Assembly: GCF_001509555.1 (NCBI RefSeq)
Contig: NZ_LMAS01000001.1
Span: forward strand, 688,969 to 752,968
Source: Bacillus sp. FJAT-29937
Lineage (GTDB): Bacteria; Bacillota; Bacilli; Bacillales; Cytobacillaceae
DNA length: 64,000 nucleotides
Reading direction: 5' to 3'
The position numbers and the translations under genes were made by a program. Of the stretch, positions 46,226-53,769 are shown in pieces. The notes under the pieces are model-generated. The model had not been told where the DNA came from. It worked only from the letters and a program-made list of their open reading frames with translations, and searched no databases. Within the stretch, counting starts at the first letter, position 1. Each line of letters starts with the position of its first letter.

Positions 46226-46828
46226 TTATTTCGCAAATCTGTGATTGCCAATAACGGTTGTGACTGTTTTTGTTCTTAACCATTTACTGTTTGTTTTATC
46301 AGGATTAAAGAAAAATACTGACTCATTTCCTTGTCCTTGAAGAGCTAAAGCTTCCATCACAGCTTTTTTTGAATCTTCACCAGAAGGCTCATTAATCGAT
46401 CCATTATCAACGGGCTGGAATTGTCTTTTTTGATAGATTACATCTTTAATCTTATCAGGGAATCGGTCATCTTCTACCCGATTCAATACAACTAATGCGA
46501 CAGCAACCTTTCCCTCGTGTGGTTCTCCTTTTGCCTCTGCATGTACAAGCCTTGCAAGAAGGTCTTTGTCAGCCTTTGAAATTGTTTTAGGTAAAATGAG
46601 CTTTTGACCAGGATGAATCTTATTCGACTTTAAGTAATTTATTTCCTTTAACTCCAGCTCAGATACTCCGTATTTCACTCCAATTTTAAAAAGGGAATCG
46701 CCTTTTTGAACAGTATATATACCTACATGATCTAATGTTTCAGCATTTACATGTGTATCCATTGATTGAATAAATTGGAATGAGAGCATCATGAATCCCG
46801 CTAGTATAGCTGCCACAAGCTTCTTCAT
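46226..46828 (-). CDS. ykvT: YkvT, LysM plus SleB-type cell-wall hydrolase
   Basis: 200-aa precursor. A signal peptide ends near residue 28. One LysM domain (YTVQKGDSLFKIGVKYGVSELELKEIN...IHPGQKLILP) binds peptidoglycan. The C-terminal Hydrolase_2 domain is of the SleB/CwlJ type (ARLVHAEAKGEPHEGKVAVALVVLNRV), with the catalytic Glu in HAEAKGE. B. subtilis YkvT has the same order and length. It is likely a lytic transglycosylase acting on spore cortex or wall. The ATG at 46828 follows GGAGGAGAT. Confidence 0.9.
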   Translation of the reverse strand: MKKLVAAILAGFMMLSFQFIQSMDTHVNAETLDHVGIYTVQKGDSLFKIGVKYGVSELELKEINYLKSNKIHPGQKLILPKTISKADKDLLARLVHAEAKGEPHEGKVAVALVVLNRVEDDRFPDKIKDVIYQKRQFQPVDNGSINEPSGEDSKKAVMEALALQGQGNESVFFFNPDKTNSKWLRTKTVTTVIGNHRFAK

Positions 46829-47047
46829 TATATCTCCTCCTATTAGAAAAACCTTATTTGTATGATTAATTTCCTTTGCAAGTTACGTGCCAACATCTAT
46901 TACCGTAACATACTTTAGCATTAGTCACCAAACCTTAATATTTTCCATGGGATGAAAGGAATAAGCAGGAAATTATTAATGGGAACATTCCCCATCTGTA
47001 TAACCAGTTTATGTATGATTTAATGGACCAAATTCCCAAAAACAATC

Positions 47048-47081
47048 AAAAAAGCAAGAGAGTGTTTGCTCTCTTGCTTCC
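47048..47081 (-). terminator. Terminator after the yjcZ-like genes
   Basis: AAGCAAGAGAG and CTCTCTTGCTT are perfect 11-base arms; TTTTTT follows on the minus strand. Confidence 0.88.
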
Positions 47082-47085
47082 TTAA

Positions 47086-47214
47086 TTAACAAAATCTAAA
47101 ACATGATGCGCCTACGATGATAAGCAGAATAAACAGGACAACGATTAAAGCAAAACCGCCTCCAAATCCACCACATCCATAGCCGCCATATCCATAGCCG
47201 CCGCCGTAAAACAT
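47086..47214 (-). CDS. YjcZ family sporulation peptide
   Basis: 42-aa peptide: a Gly/Tyr-rich start (MFYGGGYGYGGYGCGGFGGG) followed by one hydrophobic helix FALIVVLFILLIIVGAS and CFRFC. This is the YjcZ/YczZ-like pattern of tiny membrane peptides made during sporulation. A GGAGGAG binding site lies eight bases before the ATG. It contains three cysteines. The next gene upstream encodes a paralogue. Confidence 0.88.
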   Translation of the reverse strand: MFYGGGYGYGGYGCGGFGGGFALIVVLFILLIIVGASCFRFC

Positions 47215-47255
47215 AAACTAATCTCCTCCTTATTTATTTACAAAATCATTTCTAA

Positions 47256-47366
47256 TTAATAAACCCCATACCCTCCGAAGCCCCAAGAAGCCCCAATAAT
47301 GATTAACAAGATAAACAATACAACAAGGAGAGCGAAGCCTCCACCACATGCAATTCCATCTGACAT
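47256..47366 (-). CDS. YjcZ family sporulation peptide, second copy
   Basis: 36 aa: MSDGIACGGGFALLVVLFILLIIIGAS, then a short Gly/Tyr tail. The hydrophobic core is nearly that of the neighbouring 42-aa peptide, so this is a tandem duplication with different ends. The ATG at 47366 lies nine bases from AGGAGG; an ATG at 47372 is too close to it. Confidence 0.87.
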   Translation of the reverse strand: MSDGIACGGGFALLVVLFILLIIIGASWGFGGYGVY

Positions 47367-47506
47367 TTTCATATACCTCCTTTATTTGATTCTATATATC
47401 CTATTCAAATGAGCTAATGTGTGCGATAGACGAATGCACAATTTTTGGGTTATTTCATTAGGACAAACTATAAATCCTGTATTTATGCCTAATTTATAAA
47501 AATAAA

Positions 47507-47540
47507 AAAGGGAGGAAATCTAAACAGATCACCTCCCTTT
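47507..47540 (-). terminator. Terminator of the yuaF-floT operon
   Basis: On the minus strand AAAGGGAGG and CCTCCCTTT pair, with a TTTTATTTTTA tract after them. Confidence 0.82.
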
Positions 47541-47579
47541 CCTAAAAAATATAAATTTTACACAATGATAATAATCTAA

Positions 47580-49115
47580 TTACTCTTCAGCTTTTGCTTC
47601 ACTATCCTTCTTACTTGCTGCCAACTCACTAGATAGCTCATTTATGCTTTGACGAATATTTCCCTTTCCGGAAAAGTTTTCAATCAGCTCTTTTACATCA
47701 ATACCAGATGATGCTTTCAAACTTTCTTGCATCGTGGACATTAAATTCGTTGCATATCCTGTTATTTTATTCGCACCGCCATTTTTCCCATCACTGCCAG
47801 TATCAACAACTGTAATCTTATCAATATTGGAAAGCGGAGTCGCCACTTGCTTCGCATACTCCGGAAGCATTTCCAATACCATATCCATAATAGCTGCCTG
47901 GCCATATTGCTCAAATGCTTCGGCGATTTTTCGTTTTGCTTCTGCTTCTGCAAGTCCTTTCAGGCGAATAATTTCTGCTTCTGCTTCCCCTTGTGCACGT
48001 TGAGATTCAGCTTTTGCCAATCCATCTACACGAACCCTTTCTGCTTCTGCACGTGCCTGGGCTTCAATTAAGTATTTGTTTGCATCCGCTTCTGCGATTT
48101 GCTTCTTCTTATTTGCTTCTGCAGCTTGCTCTACAGCATACCGGTCTGCATCTGCCTTCTTCTTTACTTCGGAATCATATTGACGTTCTCTTCTCAGTAT
48201 TTCTTTTTCTTCTAATTCAATTTGTTTCTGGCGTTCAATAATCTTAATTTGCATTTCCTGCTCTGTAACTTCTTGCTTTGCGCGAGCTGTCTCTAAATCA
48301 TAGGCTTGGTCTGCTCGAGCTTTTGCTACATCCTGCTCTCTGCGGTAATCAGCCATTTTCATTTGGTTTTCTTTCTCTGCTTCGGCTATTTCTGTTGCTC
48401 TTTCAAGCTCAGCCTTTTGTGCGTCCTTATCAGCTTCTGCACGTTTTATCCTCGTTTCCTTCTCAGCCTCTGCTGTTGCAATATCTGCATCCCGCTTCAC
48501 CTGCGCAATTCTAGGCTTTCCTAAAGAGTCTAAATAACCGTTCTTATCGCGGACATCCTTAATTGTAAAGGAAACGATGATTAATCCCATTTTTGCAAGA
48601 TCCTGTGATGCGACTCTTTGAACCTCTTGAGAAAACTTATCCCGATTTTTATAAATTTCTTCAACAGTCATCGAACCAAGAATCGATCTCAAATGGCCTT
48701 CAAGAACCTCTTTCGCTTCATTTTCCCGATCTTCCTTTGATTTTCCAAGAAATTGTTCTGCGGCCGTTGCAATTTCGCCAATGGAGCCGCCAATTTTAAT
48801 GATTGCTGTCCCATCTGCCATAACAGGTACTCCCTGTTCTGTATAAACTTCAGGAGTCGATACCTCCAGTTTGCTTGATAGTAAGCTTAACGGCTGAGCC
48901 TGCTGGAACACCGGGAGCACAAATGTACCGCCGCCTCGAATAATTTTTATTTTATTTCCTGATTCATCAACATGTACATTTTTGCTGCCGAGATAGCTCC
49001 CTGTTACAATCAAAGCTTCGTCCGGACCAGCCGTCCTATACTTAGTAATAAAGATTCCTAATAAAGCAATTAATAAAAAAGCTGCAATTCCAATTACAAT
49101 CCAAATCGTGAGCAT
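47580..49115 (-). CDS. floT: Flotillin FloT (YuaG)
   Basis: 511-aa membrane scaffold of functional lipid microdomains. An N-terminal membrane hairpin (WIVIGIAAFLLIALLGIFI) is followed by an SPFH/PHB domain (about 35-200) and a long Ala/Glu/Arg-rich coiled coil (about 215-430) with the EA repeats typical of flotillins. The C-terminal region contains the low-complexity SGSDGKNGGANK stretch. It lies 21 bp after yuaF, with a sigma-W promoter upstream, as in B. subtilis yuaFGI. The third gene yuaI is missing here. Confidence 0.95.
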   Translation of the reverse strand: MLTIWIVIGIAAFLLIALLGIFITKYRTAGPDEALIVTGSYLGSKNVHVDESGNKIKIIRGGGTFVLPVFQQAQPLSLLSSKLEVSTPEVYTEQGVPVMADGTAIIKIGGSIGEIATAAEQFLGKSKEDRENEAKEVLEGHLRSILGSMTVEEIYKNRDKFSQEVQRVASQDLAKMGLIIVSFTIKDVRDKNGYLDSLGKPRIAQVKRDADIATAEAEKETRIKRAEADKDAQKAELERATEIAEAEKENQMKMADYRREQDVAKARADQAYDLETARAKQEVTEQEMQIKIIERQKQIELEEKEILRRERQYDSEVKKKADADRYAVEQAAEANKKKQIAEADANKYLIEAQARAEAERVRVDGLAKAESQRAQGEAEAEIIRLKGLAEAEAKRKIAEAFEQYGQAAIMDMVLEMLPEYAKQVATPLSNIDKITVVDTGSDGKNGGANKITGYATNLMSTMQESLKASSGIDVKELIENFSGKGNIRQSINELSSELAASKKDSEAKAEE

Positions 49116-49136
49116 ACATTTTCCTCCAATCTAGTA

Positions 49137-49658
49137 TTAATTTCGTGGGACAACATAAAGAACCCCGTCTTTAATGTCGATCACAAGCACTTTTTTTCCT
49201 TCTTCTATGACTTTGTTATCGAAGCTGGCAGCGGGCTTAGAAATCCTGCCGCTAATACTTTCAATCAAAACCTCTCCAAATCCATTCTCCGGAATTGGAA
49301 TGATGACATTCCCCAATCTCCCTTTCAAAGAATCCTCTGTATATACAAGCGATTCCTCAGAATTGGCTAATGGAATTAGAACAAATACATTTAGCAAAGT
49401 ATCTAGTATGATAGAAACAATGGCAGCAATGACCAAAATTAGAATACTGTTTAGCCCCGTTAAAGCTTCAAGAACATATCCAATAGCTGATAAAAAAGTT
49501 AAAAATGCTAAGAATAGTACCGGGTTAAGGAAGCCAGTTGCTTCAGATATCCCTTCAATCACATCACCGAAAAATAAATATAAGATAATTAAACTCCCCG
49601 AAATAATGAGCGTATACAAATAGATTGTTTGGATTTCGATTCCAAATATCTCCATCAT
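49137..49658 (-). CDS. yuaF: YuaF, NfeD-like membrane protein
   Basis: 173-aa NfeD-type protein that partners flotillin. Several membrane helices fill residues 10-105, followed by an OB-fold domain outside or inside the membrane (GRLGNVIIPIPENGFGEVLIES). The start ATG at 49658 overlaps the stop of an 11-codon leader frame (TAATG). A sigma-W promoter lies about 85 bp upstream. Confidence 0.92.
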   Translation of the reverse strand: MMEIFGIEIQTIYLYTLIISGSLIILYLFFGDVIEGISEATGFLNPVLFLAFLTFLSAIGYVLEALTGLNSILILVIAAIVSIILDTLLNVFVLIPLANSEESLVYTEDSLKGRLGNVIIPIPENGFGEVLIESISGRISKPAASFDNKVIEEGKKVLVIDIKDGVLYVVPRN

Positions 49659-49693
49659 TATTCAGGCCCTTTCCTTCTAATAATGACAGCCAT
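49658..49693 (-). CDS. 11-aa leader peptide upstream of yuaF
   Basis: Codes MAVIIRRKGPE, stop. It has the strongest ribosome binding site of the operon (AGGGGGAG, six bases from the ATG), while yuaF itself only has AAAGGG. The stop and the yuaF start share TAATG. The peptide may exist only for translational coupling. Confidence 0.45.
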   Translation of the reverse strand: MAVIIRRKGPE

Positions 49694-49740
49694 TTGTATC
49701 TCCCCCTTTAATCATCTATTTAATTGCAGTATACCTTACT

Positions 49741-49767
49741 TACGGATAATGTGCGGAAATTGTTTCA
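49741..49767 (-). promoter_or_regulatory. Sigma-W promoter of yuaF-floT
   Basis: On the minus strand TGAAAC (49762-49767) and CGTA (49741-49744) separated by 17 bp, the extracytoplasmic-function sigma-W pattern. The orthologous B. subtilis operon is sigma-W dependent. Confidence 0.78.
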
Positions 49768-49912
49768 ATTTTTCGGAAAATAATTTTCAAATAACTATTT
49801 TAAGTGTCACTAAGATTCATAAACTTTGGCCTTTTTCTGTCATCTTCTAAATTCTTCATGCATACGATACTCAAGAGATTAGCCATTTCCTTACAGGAGG
49901 TATGCAAGAAGA

Positions 49913-50218
49913 GTGTCAAGGTCACAAAGGTATTCTAAAAAATCATATTTTGTATTAAAACGCTTCATTCTGTTCTTTTCCTTATGTATTTCAGCTTTTA
50001 CTGCCTTGTATTTTTATTCTCAAAGCTTAATTAAGATTGAGGCGCCCGAAAAAGTGCTTGGAGAAAAAATCATTATTAAGCTGCCATCTGGGGATCATGT
50101 TTTTACATATGAGAACTTGATTGTAAACGAGGATGGCAAGCTATATTACAAAGGGGAACGAAATGAAATTGACCTAACCGGCGGAATCGTAACTTATGAG
50201 GAATGGGATGACAAATAA
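49913..50218 (+). CDS. Small membrane-anchored protein of unknown function
   Basis: 101 aa: a basic N-terminus, one hydrophobic helix near residues 18-36 (FILFFSLCISAFTALYFY) and a 60-residue external or internal domain with GEKIIIKLPSGDHVFTYENL. I do not recognise it. The GTG start at 49913 is 12 bases from AGGAGG, longer than ideal, so the true start could be a TTG about 14 codons later. It is divergent from yuaF. Confidence 0.65.
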   Translation: MSRSQRYSKKSYFVLKRFILFFSLCISAFTALYFYSQSLIKIEAPEKVLGEKIIIKLPSGDHVFTYENLIVNEDGKLYYKGERNEIDLTGGIVTYEEWDDK

Positions 50219-50286
50219 AAAGGGGAAGTCCCTAAACCTTCAGTTGAAGTTCTTAAAGGAGCATCCCCATGAAATTTCACTCTTAC

Positions 50287-50601
50287 TTAATACCAATATC
50301 CATAAGGCGGGTAATAAGGATAAGGTGGATAGTACGGATAGTACGGGTAACCATATCCTCCCCATCCTCCACCAAGTGCTGCTCCTAAAGCTAATCCTCC
50401 TAAAAACGGAAAACCGAAGCCAAAACCAAATGGCCTGCCAAAGCCGAATCCAAATGGCCGGCCGAATCCAAAGCCAAATGGTCTTCCAAAGCCAAAGCCT
50501 GGTCGGCCGAAACCTCCAAAACCTCCGTGAAATCCGCCAAATCCAAATGGCCGCCTCTCGTCATTCATGTCAATAGCACTTGGTATTACATTCATATTCA
50601 A
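50287..50601 (-). CDS. Gly/Phe/Tyr/Pro-rich low-complexity protein (spore coat-like)
   Basis: 104 aa. After a short charged start (IDMNDERRPF) the protein is made of repeats: GFGGF units, then three copies of GFGRPFGF, an Ala/Leu/Gly patch, and a Tyr/Pro-rich tail (YPYYPYYPP). There is no signal peptide. Such composition is seen in Bacillus coat/exosporium or surface-layer-associated proteins, and Tgl or oxidative cross-linking substrates are often Tyr-rich. AGGAGGAG lies six bases before TTG 50601 and 12 before ATG 50595. An overlapping plus-strand frame is its shadow. Confidence 0.8.
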   Translation of the reverse strand: MNMNVIPSAIDMNDERRPFGFGGFHGGFGGFGRPGFGFGRPFGFGFGRPFGFGFGRPFGFGFGFPFLGGLALGAALGGGWGGYGYPYYPYYPPYPYYPPYGYWY

Positions 50602-50715
50602 TTATGTCTCCTCCTCATATTTTCTACATATTTTTGCACCCATTAAATAGTATTCAAAGACAAATATAAATTCTTGGGTAATTACCTAGAAAAGGGGGAT
50701 TTTCCTAATTAAACA

Positions 50716-50747
50716 AAATAAAGAGACCCTCGATGAAGGGTCCCTTC
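50716..50747 (-). terminator. Terminator after the second SASP gene
   Basis: On the minus strand AGGGACCCT and AGGGTCTCT pair (one G-T) over TCATCG, followed by TTATTTT. Confidence 0.78.
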
Positions 50748-50759
50748 CTTGCAATCTTA

Positions 50760-50954
50760 TTACTGTCCTTGCTGGTTCTTCAGCTGCTCCTGTCCCATAG
50801 CGACGAGTCGCTTAGTCATTTCGCCGCCAACAGAACCATTTGCTCGCGCGGTTGTATCTGCACCAAGTTGAACTCCAAACTCTCCTGCTATCTCATATTT
50901 CATTTGTTCCAATGCATTTTCAACACCAGGTACTAAAAGTTTGTTTCTAGCCAT
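50760..50954 (-). CDS. Alpha/beta-type small acid-soluble spore protein
   Basis: 64-aa SASP with the intact core ([43 protein letters not shown]). Compared with the copy at 39097 it has a shorter start and a Gln-rich tail. ATG at 50954, GGTGGGAGTG upstream. The mRNA leader contains the hairpin GAGCAAT-TGTC-ATTGCTC (50983-51000). Confidence 0.96.
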   Translation of the reverse strand: MARNKLLVPGVENALEQMKYEIAGEFGVQLGADTTARANGSVGGEMTKRLVAMGQEQLKNQQGQ

Positions 50955-50982
50955 GATACATCACTCCCACCACGATTATTTG

Positions 50983-51000
50983 AGCAATTGTCATTGCTCT
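50983..51000. repeat. Small inverted repeat in the SASP leader
   Basis: GAGCAAT and ATTGCTC are perfect 7-base arms with a four-base loop, about 30 bp before the start codon. Confidence 0.5.
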
Positions 51001-51153
51001 ATTTTAATTTAACCGAAGGCTGGATGCTTCATTCATTTTTGAATTTATGTAGGCATTTGTGAGGTGACACGGCCATAGCCTAATTTTGGGTTATGGACAT
51101 GCATCATAAGGTGAGTAAACGAAAATTCATATTTGTCAATTTTGGCGGATTAT

Positions 51154-51396
51154 TTACATAAATGGAGGAACTCCCTTACTAATCTCAGATACAAGAGAAG
51201 CGATGGATTGAATCTGCTGATCATCTAAATCAAATGCTTTCTTTATTTTTTCTTCTAACTCAGCTGTTACTCTTCTCTTGCCTACTTCTACTAATGCAAT
51301 GAGCGAGAAACTGCAGGAGACAATCTTTGCAAAATCGCGCTGATTCATTTCATAACTCTTTCTTAAAAACTTAATAATTTCTTTATTCATTCTCAA
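51154..51396 (-). CDS. Small XRE family DNA-binding protein
   Basis: 80 aa, almost entirely a helix-turn-helix: FLRKSYEMNQRDFAKIVSCSFSLIALVEVGKRRVTAELEEKIKKAF, then a short helix. It should bind DNA as a dimer. The start is TTG at 51396, eight bases from AGGGGG; ATG 51390 is farther. No prophage or toxin partner is adjacent. It is divergent from tgl, so regulation of tgl is conceivable but not shown. Confidence 0.82.
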   Translation of the reverse strand: MRMNKEIIKFLRKSYEMNQRDFAKIVSCSFSLIALVEVGKRRVTAELEEKIKKAFDLDDQQIQSIASLVSEISKGVPPFM

Positions 51397-51556
51397 TGCT
51401 CATACCCCCTCTTGCAGTATCATATTATTTTAATAAATTAGCATTGAAATGATCCGTTTGTAAAGTAAATTTTTTTTCTCGCTGACGGAAGAAACAACAA
51501 ATATCTAATTTAATCATAATACAGTTAATACCTTATGTGAAAGGAGACGTATTTTA

Positions 51557-52285
51557 TTGATTATTATTTCAAGCTATGAAATAAAGCCGAATCAAAACAA
51601 CTTTCACGGGAAGGAAAAGGAGATATTTATCGCCTTAGAAAGCAGCCCTTTAATCCATCAATATGATTCATTGCATGAATTGCTTTTTGATATCCAATTA
51701 AGGAAGCATATTATAATGGCCGCAAATGACCTTGAAAAAAGCGGAGCAACATTTGCTCCATTTATCACATCTAAATTCAATCCGCGAATTTGGACGAAAA
51801 TCAAATACGGCTATTTGCTTAATTCCGAAATCCCGCCATCCGAAGCCATTAAGGATGTATTTAAAAATGGGAAGGAGTACGCATTTGAATGCTCTACCGC
51901 CATTGTCATCATTTATTATAAAGCAGTGCTTGATTTAATTTCAGTCAGTTATTTCAATACTTTATTTCAAAGGCTGCTTGTTTGGGATTGGAACTATGAC
52001 CAAGATTTAAGCATCATTACAAAAATAGGAAGGGATTTTATCCCGGGAGATGTTGTCTACTTTTATAATCCTGATTATGGACATCCAGTTTGGACAGGGG
52101 AAAATGCTGTTTATTTAGGTGATGGATTGTATTTTGGCCATGGTATAGGAACTAAAACGGAAACAGAGATGATAGAAGCCCTCAATACACTTAGGAAGAA
52201 AAACGCAACAAAATCTGCTTATTTAATATCGCAGCATAGCAGATTAAATACTAAATATTTATCACAATTTGCCAAGCCTTTTTAA
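51557..52285 (+). CDS. tgl: Protein-glutamine gamma-glutamyltransferase (spore coat transglutaminase)
   Basis: 242-aa enzyme that cross-links spore coat proteins such as GerQ. The catalytic Cys112 sits in YAFECSTAIVII, and the partner His in LYFGHGIG near residue 194, as in B. subtilis Tgl. Length agrees with the family. The start is TTG at 51557, ten bases after AAGGAG. It is a single gene with a terminator shared with the next gene. Confidence 0.95.
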   Translation: MIIISSYEIKPNQNNFHGKEKEIFIALESSPLIHQYDSLHELLFDIQLRKHIIMAANDLEKSGATFAPFITSKFNPRIWTKIKYGYLLNSEIPPSEAIKDVFKNGKEYAFECSTAIVIIYYKAVLDLISVSYFNTLFQRLLVWDWNYDQDLSIITKIGRDFIPGDVVYFYNPDYGHPVWTGENAVYLGDGLYFGHGIGTKTETEMIEALNTLRKKNATKSAYLISQHSRLNTKYLSQFAKPF

Positions 52286-52298
52286 TGGGTAAACTAAC

Positions 52299-52333
52299 AA
52301 AAAGCGCCGAAAAGTATAAATATAGGCGCTTCT
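52299..52333. terminator. Bidirectional terminator after tgl
   Basis: AAGCGCC and GGCGCTT are perfect arms around a 16-base AT-rich loop. Confidence 0.72.
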
Positions 52334-52335
52334 TG

Positions 52336-53748
52336 TTATTCACTTTTTTCCCAAGGCTGAAAGGAATACGGGATGCCAACCATGCGGGAGGTCAATTCAT
52401 CATAGGAAACTAAATCTTTTTTTGACAGCTCTTTTAACGATTTTTTCCCCATAGCTCTTAAAGCCATTTTTATTTCTTCGGTGCTTGCGGTTAAGAACTT
52501 TTCCGCCGCTTGAACCCCGTCTTCAATTTTGAATTGTTCCTTGAACTTCCCGTTATTCCATACAACTTGGGTAGGCGGTTCAAAGGGAACGGCATTTAAG
52601 ATTTGACTATGAGCAACAGTAAACAACATCGCTGAACCTAAATAGACAGCATCAGCACCGAGGGCTAACACTTTTAAAAAATGCCCAGGCACTAAAAGCC
52701 CTCCTGAGAAAAGTAAACTAATCTGCCCCTTCATCTTTCTCTTTTCTAAATGATTTACAGCCCTGACAATCGCATGCAGTGTCGGAATTCCAAAATCATC
52801 ATAAAGAATCGGCGGAGCTCCGTGCATGGCTGCTTGTCCGCCATCAATCGCAATAAAGTCAACACCCATTTCAATGATATGATCAATATCCTCCTCAATT
52901 TTTCCGGCTGCCCCAATTTTTACTCCGATGGGAACTCCACCTGTCATCTCCCTTAGGTCATCTACAAGTTCTTTCAAGTCCGCTAAAGTTTGATTTTCAA
53001 AAAAATTGTCACTGATGACAGCATCTTCATTGTCCTTTAGACCCATTATTTCTCGGGCACGACCCATTATTTCTTCGGGAGGAATTTTTCTTCCGGTCCC
53101 GAAGACTGCACCTTGTCCCAACTTTATTTCAATCATATCAGCCCGCTGAATTACGGCTTCTTCCTTTGCCCATTCGGTTTTAGCAAACTGTAAAATATAT
53201 TTCCCAGCTGTATCTAATTCTTCAGGCAGAATTCCGCCTTCACCCGAGTTAATCGCTGTTCCCACATTATTTGCGGCAGTTGCCAAGGAAAGTCTCACCT
53301 TTTCACTTAGTGCGATTCCATATCCCATCCCGCTGATCATAAGCGGAATTTTTATTTTCATTGGTTTTTTAGCTTTTGGACCAATCGTAACAGCCACATC
53401 TACTTCTTCCTCCCCATCAATTGGAAATGGGGTAGTTTGAGCAGGAATAAATGTAATTGGGTCAAGATTAGGCCACTTTTTAGCGGAACCGCCGAGTGGA
53501 CGAAAAAGGACTTTGCCTTTTTCCGCACGCAAGCTATTTTCAAGCACATTTTGAATGCCCATATGCCTAAATCCCGGAATCATTTCAATAATATTTTCTT
53601 GATAGCTATCAGTAAAAATGATTTTCCCAAATTGCTTAACGATTATTTTTGTGAGCCAGCGCCAAGCAATGAGCATGAAAAAAAACATGACAAATATTAA
53701 TGCCATCATTGCGAAAGTTAAAAAGTTTAGTAAGCTCAACATATACAC
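52336..53748 (-). CDS. FMN-binding glutamate synthase-like protein (YerD type), copy 1
   Basis: 470 aa. An N-terminal membrane helix (residues 5-30) precedes a glutamate-synthase central/FMN barrel: INSGEGGILPEE, GQGAVFGTGRKI, GVPIGVKIGAAGKIEEDIDHI and IDGGQAAMHGAP. It contains no cysteine, so it cannot bind the 3Fe-4S cluster or run an amidotransferase. The family is annotated as glutamate-synthase-like (YerD) without proven activity. About 80 percent identical by eye to the next gene upstream; tandem duplication. Confidence 0.88.
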   Translation of the reverse strand: MYMLSLLNFLTFAMMALIFVMFFFMLIAWRWLTKIIVKQFGKIIFTDSYQENIIEMIPGFRHMGIQNVLENSLRAEKGKVLFRPLGGSAKKWPNLDPITFIPAQTTPFPIDGEEEVDVAVTIGPKAKKPMKIKIPLMISGMGYGIALSEKVRLSLATAANNVGTAINSGEGGILPEELDTAGKYILQFAKTEWAKEEAVIQRADMIEIKLGQGAVFGTGRKIPPEEIMGRAREIMGLKDNEDAVISDNFFENQTLADLKELVDDLREMTGGVPIGVKIGAAGKIEEDIDHIIEMGVDFIAIDGGQAAMHGAPPILYDDFGIPTLHAIVRAVNHLEKRKMKGQISLLFSGGLLVPGHFLKVLALGADAVYLGSAMLFTVAHSQILNAVPFEPPTQVVWNNGKFKEQFKIEDGVQAAEKFLTASTEEIKMALRAMGKKSLKELSKKDLVSYDELTSRMVGIPYSFQPWEKSE

Positions 53749-53769
53749 TTCCCAACATTAATTAAAGGC

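Noticed and set aside
47734..48514. Several plus-strand frames opposite floT
   Set aside because: Created by the Ala/Glu-rich codons of the flotillin coiled coil; no starts with good sites.
50196..50576. 126-codon plus-strand frame
   Set aside because: Antisense to the Gly/Phe-rich gene, whose biased codons create the open frame.
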